Source: Bacillota bacterium
GTDB taxonomy: Bacteria; Bacillota; Clostridia; Lachnospirales; Lachnospiraceae
Direction of reading: 5' to 3'
Assembly: GCA_023420935.1 (NCBI GenBank)
Contig: JAEZUR010000094.1
Location: forward strand, 1 to 44,557
Length of the DNA stretch: 44,557 nt
Shown one piece after another: positions 25,330-33,936 of this stretch. The number at the start of each line of letters is the position of its first letter. Position 1 is the stretch's first letter. Under the pieces are notes generated by a model. That model saw nothing but the letters and a program-made list of their open reading frames with translations, searched no databases and was not told where the DNA came from. The position numbers were made by a program, and so were the translations under genes.

Positions 25330-26537
25330 GATTCATACCTCCTTTTATCTATCTTATCTATCGTTGCCAAAATATCTCCATCTGATACAGATATTTTTAT
25401 ATTCGCGTTCTCACTTACTTGTTCTACACTGCGTAAAGAATTACCTGTTTCATCTGTTACATAAGCAAATCCTTTACTAAGCTTATTTAAAGGGGATAAG
25501 CCTTTCATTTTCTCGATGTATAATTCCAACTTATGTTTCTTTCTGGTTAAAGCCATTTGCATAAGAGAAGCAAGTTTGGCTTCTGAATCTATTAAAAACT
25601 GCCTGTTCTGTTGTAATTGATAAATAGGACTGGCATATTCTAGTCTTAATCTAAATTTCTCTATCTCATTTCGGTATAATACTAATTTTCTATGTACCGC
25701 TTGATTCATTGCTGTTTGGTAATCCCTTATTGCCTGTTGTAATGTGAGTATATTGCAAACTGCTAACTCAGCTGCTGCTGATGGTGTTGGAGCTCTTAGA
25801 TCTGAGACATAATCTGCAATGGTCGTATCCGTCTCATGCCCAACAGCAGAAATAATTGGAATCGTGCATTCAAATATTGCTCTCGCAACAATTTCCTCAT
25901 TAAATGCCCATAAGTCTTCAATAGATCCTCCGCCTCTTCCGACAATGATAATATCTACTCCCATAGATTCTAGTCTTTGAATCCCTGCCACAACCGACTC
26001 TGCTGCTCCATCCCCTTGCACCTTAGCTGGATAAAGAATCAATTGTACATACGGATTTCTTCTAGTTGATATATTAATAATATCCTGAATCGCAGCACCT
26101 GTACTTGCTGTAACGATTCCAATTCGTTTGGCGTAAAGAGGTAGTGGTTTTTTATACGCTTGATCAAATAACCCCTCTGCCTCTAACTGTTTTTTTAACT
26201 GTTCAAATTTTTGGTATAAAAGTCCTGAACCATCTAGAATGATTTCTTTTGCATATAACTGGTATTTTCCATCTCGTTCATATACACTTATGCTGCCAAG
26301 TGCAACGACGCTTTGTCCTTCTGACATATGAAAAGAAAGGCCACTTCTCTGCCCTGCAAACATCACACAAGCCATCTGGCCTTTACTATCTTTAAGCGTA
26401 AAATAAATATGTCCAGAACTATGATATTTACAATTGGACACTTCACCCTTTAAATAAATATTATTCAGTACATAGTCTCTGGTAAACATATTTTTAATAT
26501 ATTGATTAATCTGGGATACGGAATAGACTTGTTCCAT
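25305..26537 (-). CDS. xseA: Exodeoxyribonuclease VII large subunit
   Basis: Catalytic subunit of exonuclease VII, which degrades single-stranded DNA to oligonucleotides in repair. The 410-residue protein has an N-terminal OB fold (about 5-100, YLKGEVSNCKYHSSGHIYFTLKD) and the catalytic domain (about 120-320) with RIGIVTASTGAAIQDI, DIIIVGRGGGSIEDLWAFNEE and SAVGHETDTTIADYVSDLRAPTPSAAAE. A C-terminal coiled coil, which binds XseB, ends in PLNKLSKGFAYVTD. It is slightly shorter than the E. coli protein, mainly in the coiled coil. It follows nusB by 26 nt. Confidence 0.97.
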   Translation of the reverse strand: MEQVYSVSQINQYIKNMFTRDYVLNNIYLKGEVSNCKYHSSGHIYFTLKDSKGQMACVMFAGQRSGLSFHMSEGQSVVALGSISVYERDGKYQLYAKEIILDGSGLLYQKFEQLKKQLEAEGLFDQAYKKPLPLYAKRIGIVTASTGAAIQDIINISTRRNPYVQLILYPAKVQGDGAAESVVAGIQRLESMGVDIIIVGRGGGSIEDLWAFNEEIVARAIFECTIPIISAVGHETDTTIADYVSDLRAPTPSAAAELAVCNILTLQQAIRDYQTAMNQAVHRKLVLYRNEIEKFRLRLEYASPIYQLQQNRQFLIDSEAKLASLMQMALTRKKHKLELYIEKMKGLSPLNKLSKGFAYVTDETGNSLRSVEQVSENANIKISVSDGDILATIDKIDKRRYESWQKQQKV

Positions 26538-26563
26538 TACAGCCCAACCTTTCTCCTATGGTA

Positions 26564-26962
26564 TTAAAGGACAATTTTAGCTAAGATACCATTGATAAAG
26601 CTTGGTGAATTATCTTCTCCAAACTTCTTCGCAATCTCTACCGCTTCGTTTATTGCAACTCCAGTAGGAATTTCTTCATCATATTTTAATTCAAAGGTAG
26701 CTAATCTTAATATCGTAAGATCTACCTTACCCATTCTATTAAGTCTCCAGCCGCTAGAAGACTCCTCAATGATATGATCTATCTCTTGAAGTTTTTCTAC
26801 AATCTGTTTAAATCTAGTATTTAAATATTGGCAGTCTTTTTCGCTTGGTTCTTCCATCATCTCAAAATATAACTGAATCTGTTCCTTTAGTTCCTCTTCT
26901 TCATGAAAATCTTTCAGGAATAACATACGAAATAAATTTTCTCTTAATTCTCTTCTGCTCAT
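26564..26962 (-). CDS. nusB: Transcription antitermination factor NusB
   Basis: Binds boxA RNA with NusE (S10) during antitermination of rRNA operons. The 132-residue all-helical protein starts MSRRELRENLFRMLFLKDF, a variant of the usual SRRxARexALQaLyq start. It ends with the conserved ATFELKYDEEIPTGVAINEAVEIAKKFGEDNSPSFINGILAKI. The ATG with GAGG 5 nt upstream is preferred over a GTG ten codons earlier. It begins the nusB-xseA-xseB-ispA-dxs-tlyA-nadK-argR run, separated from asp23 by a hairpin. Confidence 0.95.
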   Translation of the reverse strand: MSRRELRENLFRMLFLKDFHEEEELKEQIQLYFEMMEEPSEKDCQYLNTRFKQIVEKLQEIDHIIEESSSGWRLNRMGKVDLTILRLATFELKYDEEIPTGVAINEAVEIAKKFGEDNSPSFINGILAKIVL

Positions 26963-27021
26963 ACCGTCCTCTTTCTTTCCATGTAAGCTCACTTACATGA
27001 GCCTCACTTTAACTACGCATA

Positions 27022-27054
27022 AACAACCCTGAATATAATAATTCAAGGGTTGTT
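27022..27054. terminator. Hairpin between asp23 and nusB
   Basis: AAACAACCCT pairs with AGGGTTGTTT around an AT-rich loop at about 27022-27054. The T-run on the transcribed (minus) side is short, so it may be a partial terminator, or a processing stem, between asp23 and the nusB operon. Confidence 0.55.
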
Positions 27055-27133
27055 TATATTATACACTATTTAATTATAATTAGAAAGTATAAAAATCAAT
27101 TATACATAGTATAAATATTCATCTACACAAAAC

Positions 27134-27523
27134 TTATTTTTGCATTTCTGCGCTAACTCCAGCAATTCTAATATTAACTTCAGCAACATTAAGACCTGTC
27201 ATATTTTCGATTGCCTGCTTCACTTTTTCCTGAACCAGTTGGGAAGTTTTAGGTATGCTATATCCGTATTTCATATTAAGAGCCATATCAACAACTACAG
27301 CTTCCGTGCTCACCTCAACTTTTACTCCTTTGGCAAGATTTTTCATGCCTAACTTGCTAACCAATTCATTAGTAACATTACCTGCCATGGAAGCAACTCC
27401 CTCAACTTCGGTAGCTGCTAAACCTGCAATGATAGCCACAACTTCATCAGCAATCTGCACTTCACCAACTTTACCATCGTCAAGTATTTTATAGGTATTT
27501 CTATTCTCTTGTTCCTTACTCAA
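27134..27523 (-). CDS. Asp23/Gls24 family envelope stress protein
   Basis: The 129-residue protein is nearly all Asp23 domain (about 12-125): GEVQIADEVVAIIAGLAATEVEGVASMAG, then VVVDMALNMKYGYSIPKTSQLVQEKVKQAIENMTGLNVAEVNIRIAGV. It corresponds to YqhY of Bacillus, whose gene also lies just before nusB and is linked to malonyl-CoA/acetyl-CoA carboxylase regulation. No acc genes are present here. The start appears to be TTG, with AGGAGG 8 nt upstream and no ATG nearby. It is a cytosolic, membrane-associated protein of incompletely known function. Confidence 0.92.
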   Translation of the reverse strand: MSKEQENRNTYKILDDGKVGEVQIADEVVAIIAGLAATEVEGVASMAGNVTNELVSKLGMKNLAKGVKVEVSTEAVVVDMALNMKYGYSIPKTSQLVQEKVKQAIENMTGLNVAEVNIRIAGVSAEMQK

Positions 27524-27635
27524 TATAATTACCTCCTATGTTAACGATTATTCATCTATTATATATTTATTATAACAAACTTATATCGATTTGCAATTCT
27601 ATTTTTATTTTTCTCGTTTTGTTTCATTTTATGTA

Positions 27636-28364
27636 CTATTTTTGTTCTTCTACTTTTACTGGAGAAATCGTAATGTTTTTAACATCAGCCTTTGTTTCAT
27701 TTTTTACAATATCTTCAATTTGTGCTTTTTGTTGATCCGTTAATTCTTCTGCACTTACGACAACATTTACTCTTTCATCCGCGATGCTAACAACTGCATC
27801 ATCAAAACCTTTTGCTTCAAGTAACATTTCAGTTGCGGTTTCTTTTTCTGCAATAGCAGTTAATTCAATCACACCATTGATTGCATCTTCTTTTTGTTCT
27901 TCTGTCAGGTTAGTATTATCAACCAGATCCATAAGTATATCTTTATTCTTTGCTCTAGTTTGTTCTCTTTCTAATTTCGCTGAAGCGAAGAAGTCCGCAT
28001 TAATTGTATTATTAACTAAAACAGCTTCTCCTGCAGTTTCTTTTGAATCTTTATCTGGTTCCAATTCTCCGGTATCAGAGACTGGAATTGTTTCGTCACT
28101 AGCATCTTCATCGGATATATCTGCCGTTTCATCATTATCTACAACTGCATCTGCATCTGATGTTGCTGCAGCGTCATCTGTTGCAATTGCTGCATCAGCA
28201 TCAACATCTACGGTACCATCATCTTCTACAACATCCATTGTTTCCTTTGTATTTTGCCCATAATTTGCTACCTTATCCTGATTAAATTGAAGATAACCTG
28301 CTACTGCGATCATAATTGCTAACGCTGTTATAATCACCTGATTTTTCCTAAATATATGCTTCAT
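27636..28364 (-). CDS. spoIIIAH: Stage III sporulation protein AH
   Basis: Mother-cell component of the SpoIIIA-SpoIIQ channel that bridges the two membranes around the forespore. The 242-residue protein has an N-terminal membrane anchor (about 10-27), a long acidic Asp/Ala/Glu-rich low-complexity linker (about 44-105), and a C-terminal ring-forming domain of the YscJ/FliF type (about 115-242, with NADFFASAKLEREQTRAKNKDILMDLVDN and a TKADVKNITI strand). GGAGG precedes the ATG. It is the last gene of the eight-gene operon. No spoIIQ is in the window. The linker is more acidic and repetitive than in the Bacillus protein. Confidence 0.95.
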   Translation of the reverse strand: MKHIFRKNQVIITALAIMIAVAGYLQFNQDKVANYGQNTKETMDVVEDDGTVDVDADAAIATDDAAATSDADAVVDNDETADISDEDASDETIPVSDTGELEPDKDSKETAGEAVLVNNTINADFFASAKLEREQTRAKNKDILMDLVDNTNLTEEQKEDAINGVIELTAIAEKETATEMLLEAKGFDDAVVSIADERVNVVVSAEELTDQQKAQIEDIVKNETKADVKNITISPVKVEEQK

Positions 28365-28375
28365 TTACATCCTCC

Positions 28376-28978
28376 TTACTGCTTTGCATCATTCATCTTC
28401 ATTACTTTAATTTTATGTACCGGAACATCAAATAATACCTCAATTGCACTGTTTATTTCATTTATTGTATTAATATTTCCACCACCTTCGGCTATTACAA
28501 CCACACCTTCTACTTTTGGTTCCATTTCTTTTACTACATAAGGTGATGACCCACTTTCTTGTGTTTCAACTAAAACAGTCTCCTCTTCTTTTGAAATACT
28601 ACTGCTAACTCTGCTTCCTCCAGCACTATCTGTTTCCGACGTGCTTTCTTGGGTATAGGGACTGTTCTTCAAGATTACACTTTCTTTGGATGATTTTAGC
28701 GTTATCATAACTTCTGTTTTACCAATTCCATCTACTTTTTCTAATACCTCCTTTAACCTATTTTCTAGTTCCTCCACATATTCCGCATTTGAGTCTTTGG
28801 AAACCGGAACTTTCTCGCTACTGCTCTGTACTGTATTTTTTTTGGGTGTACTTTTCGATCCTTGTATCGCAGAAAATAGATCCGGAACTGATACGACGAT
28901 TAGAAAGATTCCACATAAAAGTAACATAATTAATTTTTCAATCCCGATTTCCTTTAAGGTTAGTTTTTTCTTTTCCAT
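28376..28978 (-). CDS. spoIIIAG: Stage III sporulation protein AG
   Basis: Forms the large mother-cell ring of the SpoIIIA feeding-tube or secretion complex. The 200-residue protein begins MEKKKLTLKEIGIEKLIMLLLCG, with one membrane segment (about 13-33). An extracytoplasmic region follows, with the helical ELENRLKEVLEKVDGIGKTEVMITLKSS and, near the end, VEGVVVIAEGGGNINTINEINSAIEVLFDVPVHKIKVMKM, the conserved ring-building motif. The start was chosen because AGGAG lies 10 nt upstream; 17 extra codons upstream lie inside spoIIIAF. It is 4 nt after spoIIIAF and 11 nt before spoIIIAH. Confidence 0.95.
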   Translation of the reverse strand: MEKKKLTLKEIGIEKLIMLLLCGIFLIVVSVPDLFSAIQGSKSTPKKNTVQSSSEKVPVSKDSNAEYVEELENRLKEVLEKVDGIGKTEVMITLKSSKESVILKNSPYTQESTSETDSAGGSRVSSSISKEEETVLVETQESGSSPYVVKEMEPKVEGVVVIAEGGGNINTINEINSAIEVLFDVPVHKIKVMKMNDAKQ

Positions 28979-28982
28979 CTGA

Positions 28983-29615
28983 TTAGTTCTCCTGAATTTC
29001 CACAATGATTTGATTTTGTTCCAATTCATATATTTCTCCCACCTCCTGCTTTACCAACGATTCCAAAACGGAGTCACCCTGCTTCTTATTTTCTAGCTTC
29101 GCTTTCGATGGTTCTGTATCATCTATGGTAATTTTCTCAATGGTTATCTTTTCAACCTTTGTTTCAATATCAGTTTCTTCTTCCACACCTTTTTTCACGT
29201 TTAAATAAATTTCTTCAATCGCCCCATAGTTTTCTTTCTCCTGGTCTTCTTCAATCTTTACATCAAAATCTATTAATGACAAATCCATATTGGTTAATAA
29301 CTTATCCATTTGATTCTTAAGTGTATTCCGATATTCCTGAATCAAAGTATCTTTCTGTTCTTCCGCTGCGACAGATAATTCAGTATTCAGTTCCTTCGTA
29401 TCAACGGAAAATCGCTGTATATCCAAGTAATAATCTAGATTTTTATCTAGATTTAATAGTTTAAGGATCGGTGATATAACAATAATAATTAAAATCATCC
29501 CAGTAAAGATGCCTATGTACTTTTTGTAGCTACTCTTACCAAGTAAGTTCATAACAACCGTAATTAAGATTAAATAGATTACAACATTTTTTACTGTTTC
29601 AAATAGTATGTTCAT
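28983..29615 (-). CDS. spoIIIAF: Stage III sporulation protein AF
   Basis: A 210-residue membrane component of the SpoIIIA complex. Two N-terminal membrane segments (about 3-22 and 31-50) are followed by an extracytoplasmic ring-like domain rich in Glu and Lys (about 55-210). It ends VLESLVKQEVGEIYELEQNQIIVEIQEN, a recognisable family end. The second of two close ATGs is chosen because AGGAGG sits too near the first. It lies between spoIIIAE (15 nt) and spoIIIAG. Confidence 0.92.
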   Translation of the reverse strand: MNILFETVKNVVIYLILITVVMNLLGKSSYKKYIGIFTGMILIIIVISPILKLLNLDKNLDYYLDIQRFSVDTKELNTELSVAAEEQKDTLIQEYRNTLKNQMDKLLTNMDLSLIDFDVKIEEDQEKENYGAIEEIYLNVKKGVEEETDIETKVEKITIEKITIDDTEPSKAKLENKKQGDSVLESLVKQEVGEIYELEQNQIIVEIQEN

Positions 29616-29630
29616 TCCTTTCATCCTCCT

Positions 29631-30791
29631 TTAACCTAATCGCAAATTGGTAGAGGCTGCAATCACGGCTATGGTAAATAAGAATAATATCATTCCAATG
29701 AATACAGTATGTAATAGTAATTTCGCTGCAGACGCAGATGCATTCATGCAATTCATAATTCGTTTGTCTGATATTGGTTGAATTACCGCTACCCCTAACT
29801 TGTAGATCAAAACATAAATCACTAATTTAATTAGCGGAATTGCGCAGATCATGATAATAACCAACAATCCTGCGACACCGATTGCGTTCTTAACGAGAAC
29901 CCCGGCACTTAGTACTGTTTCTGCTGCAGTACCTAATGCATTTCCCACACCAGGAATAGCAGTAGCTGCCTTCATCACTAGAGAGGTTTTTACATGATTC
30001 ACAACTGGTACGATTAAACCTTGAATAGCGTTAAACCCAATCACTGCACCAAATAATGTTTTCAGTGTCCATTGTATTACTAGCTCTAATAGCTCCGTTA
30101 ATTTGGATAACATATCTTCTTTGGACAGATTGTTGGCTAAGGATAGAATGAAGTAAATGTTAATCGTTGGTAAAACAAATCCTACTAAAATATAATCGGC
30201 TATTGTAATCAATATGATTGTTGATTCATAAAAAACCATAGAAGTGTCTGCACCTGCCGAAAAAGTGACCGTAAGAAAGTAGGTTGGAATCAGAGCCTTC
30301 ATAAAGGTTAATAAACTAGAAATAGCATCCGATGCAATAGTGGTTACGACTAAAAAAGAGGCCGTCAAGATAGAAAAGAGCAATAAGTACGTTACATAGA
30401 AGCCCGTTTCTGCAACCTGGTTATTCTGAAACACATTGGTGAAGTTGGTAAATAATGCTGCAATTAAAGCAATGGAGATCAATCGAATTAATGTGTTTTT
30501 ATGAAACTGTATCTCACTTTTTACTGCTTTTAGAATATCGTTTACAATACTCGTAAGAGAGAAACTTTTTTCACCAGAAATAAGATCTGATACATAATCA
30601 GAGAAATTAAAATTCTCGTCTGTACTAAGCACATCTCCCAATACACTTTGAACCTCATCATAATCAATATCTGTATAAAAGGATGTAACATCTTCTTTCT
30701 CTTCACCTTCTGACGCAGAAACAGTATGTCCACATATTAACGATATAATAAAAATCAAACACGTTATAAAATAAATTCTTTTCCTTCTCAT
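29631..30791 (-). CDS. spoIIIAE: Stage III sporulation protein AE
   Basis: The large multispanning protein of the SpoIIIA complex, proposed to be the inner-membrane channel. The 386-residue protein has a clear signal peptide (about 1-28, ending TVSASEGEE), an extracytoplasmic segment, and then about seven to eight membrane spans (from about 105 to the end) including IQWTLKTLFGAVIGFNAIQGLIVPV, VKTSLVMKAATAIPGVGNALGTAAETVLSAG and PISDKRIMNCMNASASAAKLLL, all family hallmarks. The ATG at 30791 is preferred over a TTG eight codons earlier, because it gives a proper signal peptide and has GGGAG just upstream. It follows spoIIIAD. Confidence 0.95.
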   Translation of the reverse strand: MRRKRIYFITCLIFIISLICGHTVSASEGEEKEDVTSFYTDIDYDEVQSVLGDVLSTDENFNFSDYVSDLISGEKSFSLTSIVNDILKAVKSEIQFHKNTLIRLISIALIAALFTNFTNVFQNNQVAETGFYVTYLLLFSILTASFLVVTTIASDAISSLLTFMKALIPTYFLTVTFSAGADTSMVFYESTIILITIADYILVGFVLPTINIYFILSLANNLSKEDMLSKLTELLELVIQWTLKTLFGAVIGFNAIQGLIVPVVNHVKTSLVMKAATAIPGVGNALGTAAETVLSAGVLVKNAIGVAGLLVIIMICAIPLIKLVIYVLIYKLGVAVIQPISDKRIMNCMNASASAAKLLLHTVFIGMILFLFTIAVIAASTNLRLG

Positions 30792-30820
30792 ACTACTCCC
30801 ATCCACTTCGATCAAGTATT

Positions 30821-31201
30821 CTAAGTTAAAAATTCATTCATAGTTTGAAGTAATGCCATTAAGATAGGCATGCTTATGGACAATATAGTGAGTTTTCCAA
30901 CTAATTCTATCTGGTTTGATATAGCAGCATGTCCCGCATCTTTACATAAATTAGAAGCAAACTCTGCAATATAGGTAATTCCTATTATTTTAATTAATAT
31001 AGCAATATAATCTTGATTCACATGGATATAACTTTGAATTTGATTGATGGTCTGAATAATAGTTTCTAAATAACTAAGACCTAATCCAAAAATTATAATA
31101 CATGCGGCAAGACTAATATAAATTCCGTATTCTGATTTCCCATTTTTAAATTGAACTCCAATTAGTACTGCACAAATTCCAATGATAGCTATTTTAATCA
31201 T
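30821..31201 (-). CDS. spoIIIAD: Stage III sporulation protein AD
   Basis: A small membrane protein of the SpoIIIA complex, 126 residues with three to four membrane segments (about 2-20, 27-48, 62-82, 100-120). The family sequence IGITYIAEFASNLCKDAGHAAISNQIELVGKLTILSISMPI is intact. Its ATG has AAGGAG 5 nt upstream. It is a paralogue of the short spoIIIAC upstream, with which it shares the membrane-helix plan. Confidence 0.95.
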   Translation of the reverse strand: MIKIAIIGICAVLIGVQFKNGKSEYGIYISLAACIIIFGLGLSYLETIIQTINQIQSYIHVNQDYIAILIKIIGITYIAEFASNLCKDAGHAAISNQIELVGKLTILSISMPILMALLQTMNEFLT

Positions 31202-31244
31202 AGTTACTCCTTACTGCCTTACATAAGGCGAATAACTCCTTGGT

Positions 31245-31439
31245 TTATAACGCAAATAAGTTCTGTATCGTTTCAAACAGTTCGGATATATATGGTATAA
31301 TCCACAATAAAACTAAAATCAAACCAGCCAGACTGGTAAGAAAAGCTTGTTCTTCTCTTCCCGAATGTTTTAGCACTTGGCTTAAAACCGATACTAAAAT
31401 ACCAACTGCCGCGATCTTAAAAATCAGATTGATAGTCAT
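31245..31439 (-). CDS. spoIIIAC: Stage III sporulation protein AC
   Basis: A 64-residue, two-helix membrane protein (about 5-22 and 34-51), the usual length. The conserved middle VLKHSGREEQAFLTSLAGLILVLLWI is present. It lies between spoIIIAB and spoIIIAD in the standard order and is predicted to sit in the outer forespore membrane. Confidence 0.95.
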   Translation of the reverse strand: MTINLIFKIAAVGILVSVLSQVLKHSGREEQAFLTSLAGLILVLLWIIPYISELFETIQNLFAL

Positions 31440-31488
31440 ATTCTTTTCTCCCCTAACGTCTAACGCTGTACTATATATAACAGCTGTT

Positions 31489-32007
31489 TTATATTATTAT
31501 AATTGTCATAAATATACCGCCCATAATTCCAAGCAGATTATATAGACGTGTTTTTTCTTTCACTGATGTAATCATTTCATCAATTTCAGTATCCAGCTGC
31601 GAGATATACAAGTCAATTGTATTAATCTGAGTATCCTTATCTAAGTAACCCATACTTTCTCCAAATTGTATTAGGTACATCTTGTCCTTTTTATTTAGGC
31701 AACTTCTATCCAATTGGGTATTCACAGATGAAGTCCAGATACTAGATAACGTTCTACCTTCTAATTTATTTAGCTCGTCTGCTATTTTTTGAAAAAAAGG
31801 TGACAAATTACTTTCAATCTTTAATGCCACCATCTGAATCGCTTCAGGTAACGGCGTGGCCGAATATCGAATGTCACCTTTTAAAATATAGATACATTTT
31901 CTTAACTCTTTTAAATCCTCTACTCTTGCTTTGGCTAAAGAACTAAAGTAAAATCCAATGGCTGATGAGGCAGTAATAACTAGTATCACTCCAAGTATTT
32001 TTAACAA
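31489..32007 (-). CDS. spoIIIAB: Stage III sporulation protein AB
   Basis: A 172-residue membrane protein of the SpoIIIA complex with resemblance to GspF-type secretion platform proteins. An N-terminal hydrophobic segment (about 2-20) is followed by the family motif LRKCIYILKGDIRYSATPLPEAIQMVA, a helical middle (SCLNKKDKMYLIQFGESMGYLDKDTQINTIDLYISQLDTEI) and a C-terminal membrane segment. Its start overlaps the end of spoIIIAA by 7 nt, so the two are translationally coupled. Confidence 0.95.
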   Translation of the reverse strand: MLKILGVILVITASSAIGFYFSSLAKARVEDLKELRKCIYILKGDIRYSATPLPEAIQMVALKIESNLSPFFQKIADELNKLEGRTLSSIWTSSVNTQLDRSCLNKKDKMYLIQFGESMGYLDKDTQINTIDLYISQLDTEIDEMITSVKEKTRLYNLLGIMGGIFMTIIII

Positions 32008-32981
32008 CTACACTCACCTCTTCCATTAAAATCTTGTTTATATAAAAGAGTTCCTCTTTCATCATATATCTGATCTACATTCCCTACGGAACCTATATTA
32101 TTGAGAATGATATATCGTTCAAAAATCTTCTCCCTAACTAATCTTCCAAGTATAGGTTTATTTTTAATGTCATCGATGGAACTTCCATGAACGGTAGCAA
32201 TTAATTTACAGCCACAGTTAATTACATGTTCAATGGCTTCGATATCTTCTCTAGAACCCACCTCATCTACAGCGATAATTTCTGGGGACATGGAACGTAT
32301 TAGCATCATCATTCCTTCCGCCTTTGGACAACAATCTAAAATATCAGTTCGAATACCTAGTTCATTCTGTGGTACCCCAAGGTAACAAGCACCTATTTCT
32401 GATCGTTCATCCACTACACCAACTGTGACCCCATTGGTACCACCGTTCCCGTTAGATAATTGCCGGATTAAGTCTCGAAGTAAAGTAGTTTTACCACATC
32501 TTGGAGGCGAAATAATTAACGTATGGTATACTTCATGTTTAGAAGTAACATAAGGAAGAACCTTATCAGCGCAACCTTTCACTTGATGTGATAAACGAAT
32601 ATTAATAAATGAAATATGTTTCATATTTTTTATTCTTTCATCTTCTATAATTGTTTTCCCAGCAACACCCACTCTATGTCCCCCTTGAATCGTTATGAAC
32701 CCTTGACGAATCTCATCTTCAAACGCATATAAAGAGTAATTACTTATGTATTCCATTGTTTCTCTTATTTCATTTTGTGTAATTACATATACACTTTTTT
32801 GACTCTTATCCAGCTTATGATCTTGATTAATGAAATACTCTTTATTGTCATACACAACCATAAGAGGGCATCCCACTCTTAGCCTTATCTCCTGAAGTTT
32901 TTCATAGTCCATGGAAACACAGGCAATCATTTTTCTTAATTTCATGGATAAAACCTTTAATATTTCCTCTCTTTTGTCCAT
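32001..32981 (-). CDS. spoIIIAA: Stage III sporulation protein AA (secretion-type ATPase)
   Basis: A mother-cell ATPase of the SpoIIIA complex, related to GspE/VirB11 secretion ATPases. The 326-residue protein has an N-terminal domain with the family sequence EIRLRVGCPLMVVYDNKEYF and YALYAFEDEIRQGFITIQGGHRVGVAG-like segments. Walker A PPRCGKTT is at about 159-166 and Walker B IIAVDEVG near 225, with the following VINCGCKLIATVHGSS. The ATG at 32981 has GGAGG 7 nt upstream and is preferred to a TTG six codons earlier. It is the first gene of the operon, behind a sigma-E-like promoter. Confidence 0.97.
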   Translation of the reverse strand: MDKREEILKVLSMKLRKMIACVSMDYEKLQEIRLRVGCPLMVVYDNKEYFINQDHKLDKSQKSVYVITQNEIRETMEYISNYSLYAFEDEIRQGFITIQGGHRVGVAGKTIIEDERIKNMKHISFINIRLSHQVKGCADKVLPYVTSKHEVYHTLIISPPRCGKTTLLRDLIRQLSNGNGGTNGVTVGVVDERSEIGACYLGVPQNELGIRTDILDCCPKAEGMMMLIRSMSPEIIAVDEVGSREDIEAIEHVINCGCKLIATVHGSSIDDIKNKPILGRLVREKIFERYIILNNIGSVGNVDQIYDERGTLLYKQDFNGRGECSC

Positions 32982-33048
32982 TCCATCTCCTCCATCCAAT
33001 CCTCCATCTACCTAACTAACAGGACAAGTACTCCTAACACCTATCTTA

Positions 33049-33076
33049 AATATATGAGGGAAAACCAAGAATATAA
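33049..33076 (-). promoter_or_regulatory. Sigma-E type promoter of the spoIIIA operon
   Basis: On the minus strand TTATATT (33070-33076), a 13-nt spacer and CATATATT (33049-33056) match the sigma-E consensus (ATATT ... CATAYANT). It is about 70 nt upstream of the spoIIIAA start. In Bacillus the spoIIIA operon is transcribed by sigma-E, which supports the call. Confidence 0.6.
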
Positions 33077-33165
33077 CTTGAAAATGAGATTTGCTTATAT
33101 TAATATAATAGTAATTTGAAACTTAATAGAGAAAGGCACAATGAAGTTGTGGAAAGGTACACAAA

Positions 33166-33936
33166 ATGGATTATGGATTAATTGGAGAAAAGCTAGGTCA
33201 TAGTTTTTCCAAAGGAATACACGAAAAATTAGCTGATTATACCTATCATATTTGCCCCTTATCAAAAGAAGAATTTCCTACTTTTATGAAGACTCGCTCT
33301 TTCAAAGCGATCAATGTAACCATTCCTTATAAATGTGATGTAATTCCCTATCTAGATGAAATGGATGAAAATGCCACTGCTATTGGAGCAGTGAATACCA
33401 TTGTAAACAAAAATGGAAAATTAATCGGACATAATACGGACTTTTCAGGATTTTTATATATGATAGAACATCATAAGATTGCCATTGAAGGCAAAAAGAC
33501 ATTAGTACTTGGTAATGGTGGTGCATCAAAAGCTATTATTGCAGTGTTAAGAAAATTAAAAGCCAAAGAGATTATTATTGTAGACATCATTAAAACCAAT
33601 GATGCAATTACTTACGAAGAATGTTTTGCAAACCATACCGATGCACAAGTGATTGTAAACACAAGTCCAGTAGGGATGTATCCAAACGTAGATGCCTCAC
33701 CAGTAAACCTAGCACTATTCAAACAATGTGAATCAGTATTAGACATCATCTACAACCCACTAAAAACAAAATTAACACTTCAAGCAGAACAATTAGGAAT
33801 GAATGCAGTAAATGGTCTAGAAATGTTAGTAGCCCAAGCAAAATACGCCGTAGAATTCTTCCTAGACAAGCAGATATCCGACGATACCATCGATCCAATC
33901 TACCAAGAAATCGAAAAAGACAACCAAGACAAATAA
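33166..33936 (+). CDS. aroE: Shikimate dehydrogenase
   Basis: Reduces 3-dehydroshikimate to shikimate with NADPH in aromatic amino-acid synthesis. The 256-residue protein is at the short end of the family. The substrate domain has SFSKGIHEKL and the catalytic Lys in NVTIPYK, followed by the Asp in IGHNTDFSGF. The nucleotide domain has GNGGASKAIIAVL, but the usual Asn-Arg-Thr cofactor segment reads VDIIKTNDA, so NADPH preference is less certain. It ends with GLEMLVAQAKYAVEFF. GGAAAGG precedes the ATG. It is a single plus-strand gene in the accessory stretch beside spoIIIAA, away from aroK at 43.3 kb. Confidence 0.93.
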   Translation: MDYGLIGEKLGHSFSKGIHEKLADYTYHICPLSKEEFPTFMKTRSFKAINVTIPYKCDVIPYLDEMDENATAIGAVNTIVNKNGKLIGHNTDFSGFLYMIEHHKIAIEGKKTLVLGNGGASKAIIAVLRKLKAKEIIIVDIIKTNDAITYEECFANHTDAQVIVNTSPVGMYPNVDASPVNLALFKQCESVLDIIYNPLKTKLTLQAEQLGMNAVNGLEMLVAQAKYAVEFFLDKQISDDTIDPIYQEIEKDNQDK

